Origin: Acanthamoeba sp. SK_2022b
Taxonomy: Eukaryota > Discosea > Longamoebia > Acanthamoebidae
Length of the DNA stretch: 64,000 nucleotides
Direction: 5' to 3'
NCBI GenBank assembly: GCA_027943245.1
Contig: JANDJZ010000091.1
Coordinates: forward strand, 57,080 to 121,079
Shown here: one piece after another, positions 11,531 to 21,773 of the stretch
Position numbering within the stretch: position 1 is the stretch's first letter
Layout of the letters: every line of letters begins with the position of its first letter
Notes under the pieces: generated by a model
Database searches by the model: none
Told to the model about the DNA's origin: nothing
The model's input: only the letters and a program-made list of their open reading frames with translations
Position numbers and translations under genes: made by a program

Positions 11531-12201
11531 TGTTGCTGCTGCCAGTTACGTTACGAGTGTTGCTGAGGCTGGTGATGCTGGCGATGCAGTTGTTGTTGTT
11601 ATTGCAAACGAATGACACTAAAACAAGGGAGCGGGCCGCACCTCTTATGTGGGCTTCTGGCCAATCGGGTAGAGGCCCCGCTTCTGACAGCCCACCCATT
11701 GAGAGCCGCCAACAGGACATGGCGTTTCGCTTGACAGAGCGCACGCCGCTGCGCTCCCGCCCAGCTCTGTAGGTGGGCCAGCGTAAGAAAGGCCAAGGGG
11801 TCGGTGAAAATGGTGCCTGGGCCCATTGGGCCAGTCGCTCTCCTGGCCGCCGTGTGGGCGTTCCAGCCAAGCTCATCCCAGCGATTCGCTGCCTGTGCTC
11901 AACTCCTTGTCCAATCACCAACCTTTGAGCCCTTAAAACATTGTCCGTTTTAACGAGTTGTGTTACACACGCTCCGGTTCGACCCCCAGCACCGCCAAAC
12001 GCCCTCCCTTAAAGCTCTGCGTGCAACCGTTCACGTCATGTGTGCAACCAACTTGATAAAAGGCCCTGCCACCTGGCAGCTCCAGGAGCGAGTGATAAAA
12101 CTTTGTGCATTTGTTGTTGTTTGATTGATGAAGAAGACAAGAAACGAATGAGGGGGAGGGGGAGGGGGGGGGGGCAGTCAAGGTCGACGGAGAGGGCTCG
12201 C
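11531..12201. promoter_or_regulatory. Upstream region of Leo lectin copy 2
   Basis: 5' flank of copy 2 on the minus strand, extending to the GLTP stop. CCAAT pentamers occur at 11661-11665 and 11911-11915, with the reverse form near 11824-11828, reminiscent of the copy 1 upstream region. No gene seen. Confidence 0.4.
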
Positions 12202-13315
12202 TCAGGGGAGGTCGAGGAGGCCGTTCTTCTCGTAGTAGGCGTACATGCGATCGCAGGTGACGCCCAGGGAGGTCTCAATCCGCGAGAGGTACTCGTCCTT
12301 CTTGTCCATGTCGACGCCGAGCTTGGCCAGGAACTTGTTGCGGTCGGGCGCGAGGTGGAGCGCGGCGCCGACGGTCTTGCGGATGAGCCACGGGTGGTGG
12401 GGCGCGAGCACCTTGTCGTAGGCGATGCGGAGGGCGTCCTTGGTCGTCAGGCTCTCGTTGGCGTCGAGCTCCTTGAGCAGGATGCGAATGAACTGGCAGC
12501 CCCACATCAGGCGCAGCAGCGTTCGGCTGCCCGAGGCCGGCGTCCTCTCGGTCTTCTCCGCCATCTCGCGCTCTACCATCTTTGGTGTGTGTGTGTGTGT
12601 GTGTGTTGTGTTATGACATCATGCACGTGCGTCAGTTAAGGTGTCGCGCCACGGAGCGTGCACTCTCTTGGCCTCGAACTGGGAATGAGAAAGTGCGATG
12701 GCGAACGACGAATAAGGACACCCAAGCAAGAAAGCAGAACGGAAGAATACGAGCAAATAAATAAGAACAAATAAATAAAAATCAAAAATAATTAAATCAA
12801 ATAACGAAAAATTAGAAAAGAGGAGATAGAGGGTGACTGGACTGGGACCGGAGCTCACCTGCTGCAGGGTCTCGTTGCCCTCGGGGTTCTTGTCGTGGAT
12901 CTGCCTGATGATTCCGCTCTTGGTCTCGAGGTCGCTCTTGACGAAGCCGAAGCCGGCCTTGCCCAGCGAGTCGAAGAGCAGGCACACCTCGAAGATGAAG
13001 TCAAGAAAATCAATGGTGTACGGGAGCTCTTCGCCCTCCTTGAACCGCACGCCCTCGCTCTTTGCCTGCGCGCAATCAACGCCAATCGCGAAGATGAGAT
13101 TCCCAAGTAGCGCAAGTGCAGAAATGCACAACCGCACAGCCGTTGCAGATGCACAGCGCGTGCTGATTTGAGCTGCATCCGTGCTGCCGGCGCATGTTCA
13201 TGATTCGCTGCATCAAATTGTAACAAAAGTTGACCGATCTAGGGCGTGAATGATGACGGGAGCGCAGACGTACCAGGAATCTGTCCACAGAGAAAACGGG
13301 AACCTCGGCGGCCAT
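12202..13315 (-). CDS. Glycolipid transfer protein (GLTP) fold lipid transfer protein
   Basis: Cytosolic carrier of glycosphingolipid or ceramide-1-phosphate between membranes. Three exons join in frame: 13274-13315, 12859-13065, 12202-12579, giving 208 aa, the usual length for a single GLTP domain. Motifs match the fold: helix with FVKSDLETKSGIIRQI (Asp and Lys of the headgroup site), LLRLMWGCQFI (the stacking Trp region), and LAPHHPWLIRK with the conserved His, followed by APDRNKFLAKLG. The D-L-E-T-K spacing, without the Asn of classical GLTP, looks more like the CPTP/ACD11 phosphosphingolipid branch; that subfamily call is an inference. Confidence 0.88.
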
Positions 13316-13713
13316 CTTGTGATTGTGTGTGATTATGTGTTGCTTGATCAAGTGCTGCTAATGCTTTTGAGCTCTGGGGCAACGAAAAGCGCCTCTTCGA
13401 TCTCTGTCTTCGCCAAAGCGAGAAGGACAGCACCGAAGAACCGACGGACTTGCGGCCCGAGTGGCGAGACCACGACCAACTGCTGGAATTTCCCCAACAC
13501 ACGTGTGCGGGGGGGGGGGGGCAACTGAACAACTCACCGCAGGGACCACATCGTCTCCGCCTCAACACGCACATGCAGCTCGAAGATGAACGCGCTGGAG
13601 ACCAACAAACGTTCAGGCCATGCAGCAGTGCAACAGGCCTTGTGGGGCTTTGCAATCGAGATGGCGATAGTTTGGCCGAACAAAGAGAAACGGGAGGAGG
13701 TGGGCGTGTGGGG
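13316..13713. other. Intergenic between GLTP start and Pcc1 stop
   Basis: Both flanking genes are on the minus strand; this is the GLTP 5' flank. A G run occurs at 13510-13521. No gene seen. Confidence 0.6.
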
Positions 13714-14229
13714 TCAGGCGGGGAGTTGCTCCTGCTCGCCAAAGGTCTTTATGGTTTCGATGGTGAGGAGGAGCATGTCGAAGAACGAGCTGACCACCGT
13801 CCGCAGCATTCGCACCTCGAGCGCCTCGTAGGTGCTGCAGCACGCCCACACGCACAGTCAAAAAGGAGGGAGAGGCAGGTGGCCCAAAGCGAGGGGAGGT
13901 GGAGCGTGTACACGTGGAGCACACCGTCCTTGGCTTCGAGTGTGCGACGCACGATGGTGGGCTTGAGTTCCTTGTCCACCTCTAGCGTAGTGCGCACGAT
14001 GTCCGCCCACTCGCTCTTGGCAAACGGAATGGCGACGTTGCTGGTTGGGAAGGGCACAAGCCTAGATGAGACGCAAGCGATTAAAATCTCTGCCAGGCAC
14101 GTACAACTTGTGCGGGAACACAACGCCGGCATTCGAAAGCTTCTCGTCCTCTGAATCAGGCTCATACTCGAGGTCGTCATCCATCTTGGGTTTTTTCTTT
14201 GCAATCTGTGCTTCAGCCTGGCGCTTCAT
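13714..14229 (-). CDS. KEOPS/EKC complex subunit Pcc1 (LAGE3-like)
   Basis: Small subunit of the KEOPS complex that makes the universal t6A modification of ANN-decoding tRNAs. Three exons join in frame: 14105-14229, 13912-14061, 13714-13834, giving 131 aa. The first exon encodes a basic/acidic leader (MKRQAEAQIAKKK, then an acidic stretch). The core shows the Pcc1 pattern: VPFPTSNVAIPFAKSEWADI, a central TLEVDKELKPTIVRRTLEA strand and the C-terminal dimerisation helix with VRMLRTVVSSFFDMLLLTI. Intron 1 uses a GTACGT donor and intron 2 GTACAC. Length matches Pcc1/LAGE3. Confidence 0.88.
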
Positions 14230-14497
14230 TCAATCTGCAATAATTGTTTATTTTAATATTTTCTTCAGTTGAATTTATTTATATAAACTAATAAATAAAC
14301 AAACAAAATAAATAACACCCTCCGGTTTATTTGAATTGGCTGTTGTGTCTGGCCTTGCCTACACTCTCCCAGTTCTTATCTACACATATGTCGTAGAGGA
14401 CTCGTCGCAGCTGGTTTAAATACTCCTTTCCCCATTTCCTCTCTCCGACTCGTACATGCTCACTTACTCTCTCTGTCCCGGGCGATGGCTCTGGCCT

Positions 14498-15694
14498 TTA
14501 CTGGTGCTTGTCGTACTTCCTCTTTTGCCACTGTTGGACAGAGGCAGGTGAACACCCAAGGTTAGCCACGGGCGCAGGCAAAGAGCAAAAAGAAAAGAGA
14601 AAAGAAAAGAATAAAGAAATGGAAAAGAGAAAAGGCACTCGGTGTACGAACCATGACCATGGTCTGCTTCTCGCGCTCTTGCTGGTTCCACCAGGGCCGG
14701 GTGAGGGTGAAGTAGAAGTCGTAGGCGTACTGGAACTCGGGGAAGGTCGGGTTGGGGTTGAGGAAGAGGACCTTGACGAGGCCGACGAAGCGGGGGAGGG
14801 CCACCCAGAGGACGATGAAGCCGAGGACAAAGAAGAGGGCCTGGAGGAGCCAGCGGCCGTACGAGTAGAGGGCGTTGTAGGTGGTGCGGGCGGGCTCAAA
14901 GTCCTCGAAGCGGCTCTCGAGGAACTGCTCCATGCGGGCGATCTTCTCAAAGACGTCCTCGACCTCCTTGCGCACGATGCGGGTCTTGGTCTCGGCCTGG
15001 TTGCCGGCGGCGTCCTCGACGTTGTAGTAGAGGACCCACTCGTCGGTGCCGCGCGACTCGTTGGTGATGCGGACCTGGGAGGTGAGGTCGACCTGGCGGC
15101 CGTCGGGCAGGTTGTCGTAGGCAAAGAAGCCGCCGTGCTTGTCCTCGCTGTAGGCCTCTCCCGGGTCGTACCACTTGCACACGCGGCACGCGCGGAGGAT
15201 GGTCGGGTTCTGGCCCTGGAGGTAGATGACGGGCGGCTGGTTGTCCTTGCAGTACACCTCGCCCGTGACGGGGTCGGTCACCTGCTCAAAGCCCTCGCGG
15301 CACTCGCAGTCGTACTCGGAGCCCCCGAGGAACACGCACTTGGCGTACGGGTGGCACTTGTGGCGGCAGCGGTGGCCGACGGGCAGCTCGCACGGGTTGA
15401 TGGGGTTGACCACCACGAGCCTCTCCATCGTGCCCAGCTTCTCGCCGCCGTCGTACACGGTGTAGGTCACGGTGAAGTTGCCCAGGTCCTGGATGTAGGG
15501 CGCCGTGAGGGCCGAGGGAATGGTGGTGGTGACCCTCAGGTTCCTCTCCTTGTTGGTGAGAGTGAAGCCCTCCTCGCCGTACGTCTCGCACTTGCTCAGG
15601 ATGAGTGGGTTGTCGCCTGTTGTGCCAAACATCACACGTGAGAATAATGAAAACGGTCATGCGTGAGCTTGATGATCATCGAGACGAGACGTGG

Positions 15695-15767
<73 letters not shown>

Positions 15768-17299
15768 GCAGCAACAGAAGAAAGAGGTTGGAGTGAGATG
15801 TTACCCTCGAGTTGAATGTCGAGAGGAGACTGGAGCGGAGTGCAGAAGCGACCGTTGCCCTCGTAGCCGGGCTTGCAGGTGCAGTCGTAGGAGCCCTCGA
15901 CGTTGGTGCAGATGGCGTGGGGAGAGCAGTCGTGGATCTCGCGGAGGCACTCGTCGATGTCGCGACACGTGTAGTCGTCGTCGTCCTTCTCGTAGCCCTC
16001 GTCGCAGTCGCAGCGGTACGAACCGATGGTGTTGACGCAGTGGGCGTGAGCAGGGCAAGTGTAGAGGTCCTCGTCGAGGCACTCGTTGATGTCTTCGCAG
16101 TGGCGACCATCACCAACGAAGCCGCGCCTGCACTTGCAGCGGTAGCCGTCGGCATTGTCGCTGGTCTTGGTGCAAATGGCGTTCTCGTCACAGTCGTGGG
16201 TACCCTCCTCGCAGCTGTCGATGGGCTCGCAGTGGAAGCCGTCTCCCTTGTAGCCCTTCTCGCACTCGCACTCGTAGCTGCCCTCGGTGTTGTGGCAGAT
16301 GGCGTGCTCGTGGCACTTGTCGGTGTTGCGGGCGCACTCGTCAATGTCGACGCAGATCTCGCCGTTGCCCTCATAGCCATCGAAGCAGGTACAAATGAAA
16401 CTGCCAATCGTGTTGGTGCAGTTGGCCTTGTCACTGCAGTTATGGGTTCCGAGCTTGCACTCATCGACATCGTGGCACTTGAAGCCATTTCCATCGAAAC
16501 CAGGCTTACAGATGCACTCGTAGCCGCCGATCGTGTTGATACAATCGGCATTCTCCGAGCAGGCATGTTCGCCCAACGCGCATTCGTCGATGTCGGTCAC
16601 TTCGACGGTACGGTAACGCCTCTCGGCAGCATTTCCCTGCTTGTCCGTCGCCTGATACTCGATTTCGTAGATGCCTACGCGACCGGCGTTGAGATCCTGA
16701 GGCAGCTCGTACCACACCTCGGCCTCGGCGAGGGCGCCGCCAGCCTTGTAGACACTCCATCCGGGGTCCTTGTAGCTCGTGGCCTGCTTCTGGTCGATCG
16801 TGATGGCATCACCACCGCGCAGTTCGAGGTAGAGACCAGGGGCCTTGATCGGCTCGGGCGGAGAAGAATCGAGCGGACGGGGGCGGAAAGTGCCCTTGTC
16901 GCCGAGGACGCACTCAGCCACACCATCGCCCTGGTAACCCTCGGGGCAGGCGCAGTGAAAGCCGCCCTCGAGATTGGTGCAAATGGCGAGGGGATGGCAT
17001 TTGCTGTGGCTAGGGTCGCATTCGTCAATGTCCGCGCAAACAGAATAGCCGTCGCCGGCGAAGCCCTTGAGACACTGGCACTCGTAGCCAGTGAGGCCAA
17101 TCACGCATCGCGCGTTCTCGTGGCAGCTGTGGGTCTCGTTGATGCAGCCGGTGTCGACGGACAGGGGGGCAACCGCTACCACCTCCTCCTCTACCTCGGT
17201 GGGCGCCACTACCAAGTCCTCATCCTGACCAGCGATGGGTCTAGCGTTGAAAAGCAGCGCCAAAAGGGCGAACGCTGCAAAGAGGAAGAAGATTCTCAT
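14498..17299 (-). CDS. Type I membrane protein with calcium-binding EGF repeats and DUF5011-like Ig domains
   Basis: Surface receptor or adhesion-type protein of about 830 aa. Exons: 15805-17299, 14652-15616 and 14498-14530, all in frame. Signal peptide at the start (FAAFALLALLFNA). The extracellular part carries about nine EGF modules, most introduced by D-I/V-D/N-E-C calcium-binding signatures. They are interrupted by Ig-like segments of DUF5011/HYR type, one near residues 150-235 (SYKDPGWSVYKAGG) and one after the last EGF (WYDPGEAYSEDKHGGFFAYD, then DAAGNQAETKTRIV). A single hydrophobic stretch near residues 740-765 (LLQALFFVLGFIVLWVALP) is the membrane anchor, followed by a short cytosolic tail ending WQKRKYDKHQ. 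Intron 1 contains an AAC microsatellite. Ligand unknown. Confidence 0.85.
15697..15766. repeat. AAC microsatellite in intron
   Basis: About 23 AAC units on the plus strand, inside intron 1 of the EGF gene. Open frames through it (poly-Asn, poly-Val, poly-Gln) are artefacts. Confidence 0.95.
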
Positions 17300-17568
17300 T
17301 TCCTCGGCCCGTTGTGTGATTCCTCCTCTCGTGGATGACCGGCTCGATAATTATCTTCTTGCGGCTGATGTGTCGGCGTGGCGCCAAAACACTGGCCTCA
17401 ATTGTCGACAAGAATTAGTGAAGCTCCGACAACCGCTACAAGGTTCCCGCCTTTTTCTTGCCCCCATTTATGTCGGCCCGAAAATCATTCAAAGAAAACG
17501 AGGAGAAATGCCTATGAACTCAAGAAACCGAAAAAGAAAAGCGCAAGAAAAAAAAAGTGCGCGCACAG
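17300..17568. promoter_or_regulatory. Divergent promoter region, EGF gene / ACBP-ankyrin gene
   Basis: 269 bases separate two divergent starts (17299 minus strand, 17569 plus strand). The part next to 17569 is A-rich. Confidence 0.45.
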
Positions 17569-18770
17569 ATGGAGGGGAAAGAAAGGTTCGACGCGGCTGT
17601 GCGATACCTTGCCGACAACAAAAACAAGCTGTCCTTCGACCAGACGCAGCAGCTCACCTTATATGGCCTTTTCAAGCAAGCAAACCAGGGACCATGCAAC
17701 ACCTCCAAGCCTTCGATCTTTAATTTTGCTGATCGTGCCAAATGGTCTCCGACCCCACCGCCTAATTAGCCTTTATTTACCTGAGTCAATAGTGCTTTAT
17801 TCGATTTTTTTTTAAAAAAATACGTTTCAACCCACCAACCTCCCTTGCGCGCAGGGCGGCGTGGAACGAGCTTGGCAAAATGACTCAGGAGGAGGCAATG
17901 CGGAAGTACGCCGAGACTGTGGACAAGTTCGTGCCGGGATGGGATCACGTTCGCGTTCTCTTTCTCTCTCGTTTGCGCTGTCGTTTCCTCGCGCTCAGTG
18001 TTTCTCTCCCTCTATGTCAGAACGTGGAAAAGCCCACGGAAACAAAGGCGCAGGGAGATGCGGCGGCCGAGGTACAGCCCCAGAAGAAGCCAGCCGGGAA
18101 CAAGTCGGGGATGGTAGTGTTCAGCCAGCCTGTTGCGCCCGAGTCCGAGTGCGCCCTCCCTTGCTAGTGGCGCAGCCCGCCTCCCAATCTCCCCTCTCCT
18201 CTCTACTCACGCAAAACGCGGGACCAGGGGCGAGGATGAGGGGGCCGAGGACATCTGGTTCTTTGTCAGCGCAGGCGACTTGGATCGAGTCGCCGCCCTC
18301 CTCGCCACGGGCCAGTTCACGATCGATCAACCGGACGAGGATGGGCGCACCCCGCTGATGTGGGCCGCCGACAAGGGTGCGCAGCCGATCTCTCCTCTCC
18401 GCCTCTCTCCACCCGTCTCGCACGCACGCACGATGCACGAGCTCAAGGCTTTGGTGTGCTTTTGGAGCAGGCCGTGTTGCTGTCGCCACGGAGCTGCTCA
18501 AGCGCGGAGCTGCGGTGAATGCTCGGGACGAAGATGGGCAGGTATGCTTCCGACATTCGCCCAGAGGCCAATGCTCAAAGTTGATGTGATCGACGCGCAC
18601 GCCAATGTGTGACGTGTCAGACGGCCCTGCACTACGCCGCGCTGGGCGAGAACGAGGAGATGTTGCAGCTCCTGCTTCAGCATGGGGCAGACAAGACCAT
18701 CGCCGACAACGATGGCACGCTGCCCGCGGAGCTCGCCGACAACGACCGACTACGAGCGCTACTCGAGTAA
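17569..18770 (+). CDS. Acyl-CoA-binding protein with ankyrin repeats (ACBD6-like)
   Basis: Binds long-chain acyl-CoA through an ACBP domain and has C-terminal ankyrin repeats, the ACBD6 architecture. Six exons join in frame: 17569-17744, 17855-17948, 18021-18142, 18228-18376, 18471-18541, 18621-18770, giving about 253 aa. ACBP motifs: FDAAVRYLADNK, QQLTLYGLFKQANQGPC, and WNELGKMTQEEAMRKYAETV across the first splice. A Lys/Gln-rich linker follows. Ankyrin units are DEDGRTPLMWAADKG, ELLKRGAAVNARDEDGQTAL and LLLQHGADKTIADNDG. The ATG at 17569 is chosen because the upstream open frame has only non-ATG starts. The donor of the third intron (GTCCGA) is weak. Human ACBD6 supports N-myristoylation; the same role here is only inferred. 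Confidence 0.9.
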
Positions 18771-18959
18771 GGTCTGAGCTCAGTGTCTGGTCTCGTCTTC
18801 CTCCTTTTGGGGTGGTGTGTACTACAACGCACTTGCACTTTTTTTGTTAATAATTGTTTTTATTTTATCATTATCTTTAAATATTAAATATGTGTCGTGA
18901 CGTCCTGCCTAAAAACGTGACATGTCGTTTATGCAGGAAAAGGAAACCACTCCACATGT

Positions 18960-21711
18960 ATGGTGTTGTTGCCACACGCACTGGTTTTTCTTGAGATAGG
19001 GCAAGAAAAGGTTGGGGGGTTGTTGTTGTACAATTACTGGGCCAGATCTCACGCGTCATGCATGGTCATGTGTTCCTGGCGGTCAAGGTGGGCTCCGCAG
19101 CTCCCCCAACTCTTTGTCTTTGCCTGTCGCCGTGACGTCTTTTCATTTCCATCTGGCTCACCCCCCCTCCTCTCATCCCTCACCATCTACACAGGACTGG
19201 ATTATGGTCCAGTCCTCGAAGCCCGACTGGGGGCTGGTCGCGAGCAGGGCGAGCGTTCCCGAGGACTTCGTAGCCAAGCAGCCCTACGAAGAGACCGCCT
19301 TCTTTCGGCTCATCAAGGCCTGTACCGAGGCACGTCTGCACTCGACCTCGCCCCCGCCCCCTCTGTTCACTCACTCGCCCGCTCTCCCTACTGGGACAAA
19401 ACACAACCAAGGTGTTGGGCATGAAGGCGGAGGACGTGTTTGAGAGCGTAGGCGCCCGAGTAGCGCAACTCCTGGTGAAAGAGGTGCCCCACCACCCACC
19501 ACCTCCGTGCGTGTTTGTCGTCGGCCGCACGCCTCACACGACGATCCTGCCGTGGCACAGGGCAACGAACATCTGCTGCGGGCTCACAGGGGGAGCGACG
19601 TCGTGGTGTTCCTGACCTACTTCAAGCCGCTCTGTAGTCACCTCCTGGGCGCTGCGCCCGACATCGAGGTCGCCCCACCCATCCCTCCATCCACCCCACA
19701 CCACCACCACCACCGCCAGTGTCCTTCGTAAGGTGCTCACCATGGCCTTGCGCCATACGGCAGGTCATCCAAAAGTCCAAGACCTGTCGTGTTCAGTTTT
19801 TGCCGAGCCGATGGCCTGCCGGCAGCGCTCAGTTTTTCCTCGGTTGAACTTCATCGTCATCATCTTTGCTCGCGCTCATGCTTGTTCTATGTTTGATTCG
19901 ACTTTGCTCACGCCTTACCACATGCTCTGGGGTGGTGTGTATGTGTGTTGCATTTTCGTGTGTGCTGTGCCTTTGCCCCTCCACACGCACAGCCGTGCTG
20001 AGGTGTCTCGCCGGCGAGCTGTGCCGAGGGAAGGACTTTGCCACTCGAGCGCATCCGAACAAAGGCGACCGCGAGGAATACATCGTCTCTTGGAGTCCGC
20101 TTTCGGTTCGTGGTCTCCCCTCCCCCATGCCTCACTAGCTCCTTCGATCGATGGAGCGCCCACGCCTCGTTTGACCGTAGAGCCAGACGTCGACCTCCGA
20201 AGGCGACACGGGCGCGAGGGAGGGCATGAGCGGGCGCTACTTCAGTCGGCTGCACCCGTTTCACATCATGTTCGACCGCGACTGTCACATCACACAAACT
20301 GGCCCGGTATCGCCATCGTCCATCCACCCACTCGTCCCGCCTTGCCGCCCGCGCGTCCATGTGGCGTGGCTGACTCGCCCTCTTCCCCCTCCCGGTGACA
20401 GTCCCTACAAAAGCTGATAAAAGCGGAGACGGGCAGCCACATGTCGAAATACTTCACCGTGAAGGCGCCGACGGAGAGCAGCTTCTCCAGCTTCCGATCC
20501 ATACAAAACCAGCGCCACTCCTCGCTCTTCACGGTCACGTTCAAACGCACGCCGGACCTCTCCGTAGACCTCCTCGGCCAAGTGCGCGCTTACAGCCCCC
20601 CCCAGAAACGCTTTTGTTGCGCTGCCTGACGCGCCATTGGCTCGCCACCCACGACCAGATGATCTACCTCACATCTCGATCGACCATGTGCTTCGTATGC
20701 ACGCCGGTGATCGGCTCCGACGACGAGTTAAAGTGCGTTGTTCCTCCCTTTCTCTCCTCGAATCTGCGATGTCACGCGACTCACCTGATGGGCGTGTGGC
20801 TCGTTGTTGCCATGTTGCAGGGCGCTCGAGCTGCAAAAGGCCGACTTTTCGGTGCTCGAGGCCGCCCGCCTCCCCTTCATCTGCCCCGCCCCCGTCTCCG
20901 TACGCTACCCCCCCCCCTCGCGAAACACTCATGGCGCGCTTCGCCCGCCGATGCGCTCACACTGGCGCGTGTGTGCACAGACACCGCAGGAGGAACAGCA
21001 GCAGCAGCAGGTCGAGGCCGTCGCCGCGGCGGCCACGATGACGGCCGCGGCCGAGGAGCCAGAGGAGGCTGTCGCCGGCGACGCGCCCGCGGGGGACGGG
21101 ACCAAGTCGGAGAGGGAGCGGGAGTCGGGCAATCAGACGGGGGCCAGCGGGGAGAGCGCCGCCGCGCGGGGCGAGAAGAAGGGCCTCTTCAAGTCGATCT
21201 TCCAGGGATCGCGGCAGGAGCGCGACAAGGCGCAGACGATTGACGCGCCTCAGCGCCAGCCGCAGCCCAGCGCCACCGCGCCCCTTGCCGAGCGCGAGGC
21301 CACCGCGGGCGGCAGCGGCGGAGGCGCAAAGGAGAGGCGAGCGATGAGGCTGTCGGACAGGAAGAGCAAGGAGCAGGCGCTCAAGGACGAGGAGATGATG
21401 GGGAACAGCAAGCGGCGGCTGACCAAGACCGGATCGCTGCCGGACGTCAAGACCAGCTACGACGGCGCGCCAGCGGGCGAGCACCGCGCACACGCAGGTA
21501 CACCCGCACGCACGCGGGCGAGAGGCCTCTGGCTCGCGTGTAAATTGACCACGCGAGCGCGCGCTATGGACAGAGGACTCGCCCGCGGTGAATGCCGCAG
21601 CGCTCGACCTGGCGCAGAGCGAAGAGGGCAAGAAGGATAACGGCGTGCGCTGCCCCCCCCCCCGCCGTCAAGTGTCATGCGGCATTGCAAGTCGACGACT
21701 CAAGGACAACG

Positions 21712-21773
<62 letters not shown>

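Noticed and set aside
11967..12000. GGTTCGACCCC resembling a tRNA T-loop/B box
   Set aside because: No A box 30-60 bases upstream, the T stem does not pair and no acceptor stem can be formed.
14508..15641. 377-aa plus-strand ORF
   Set aside because: Shadow of the C-terminal half of the EGF/Ig-like membrane gene on the opposite strand.
15697..15796. Poly-Asn, poly-Gln or poly-Val protein segments
   Set aside because: They come from an intronic AAC microsatellite bounded by good splice sites.
15812..17338. 508-aa plus-strand ORF
   Set aside because: Exactly antisense to the EGF repeats; Cys/Gly-rich codons on the minus strand read as Val/Ala/Leu on the plus strand. No family match.
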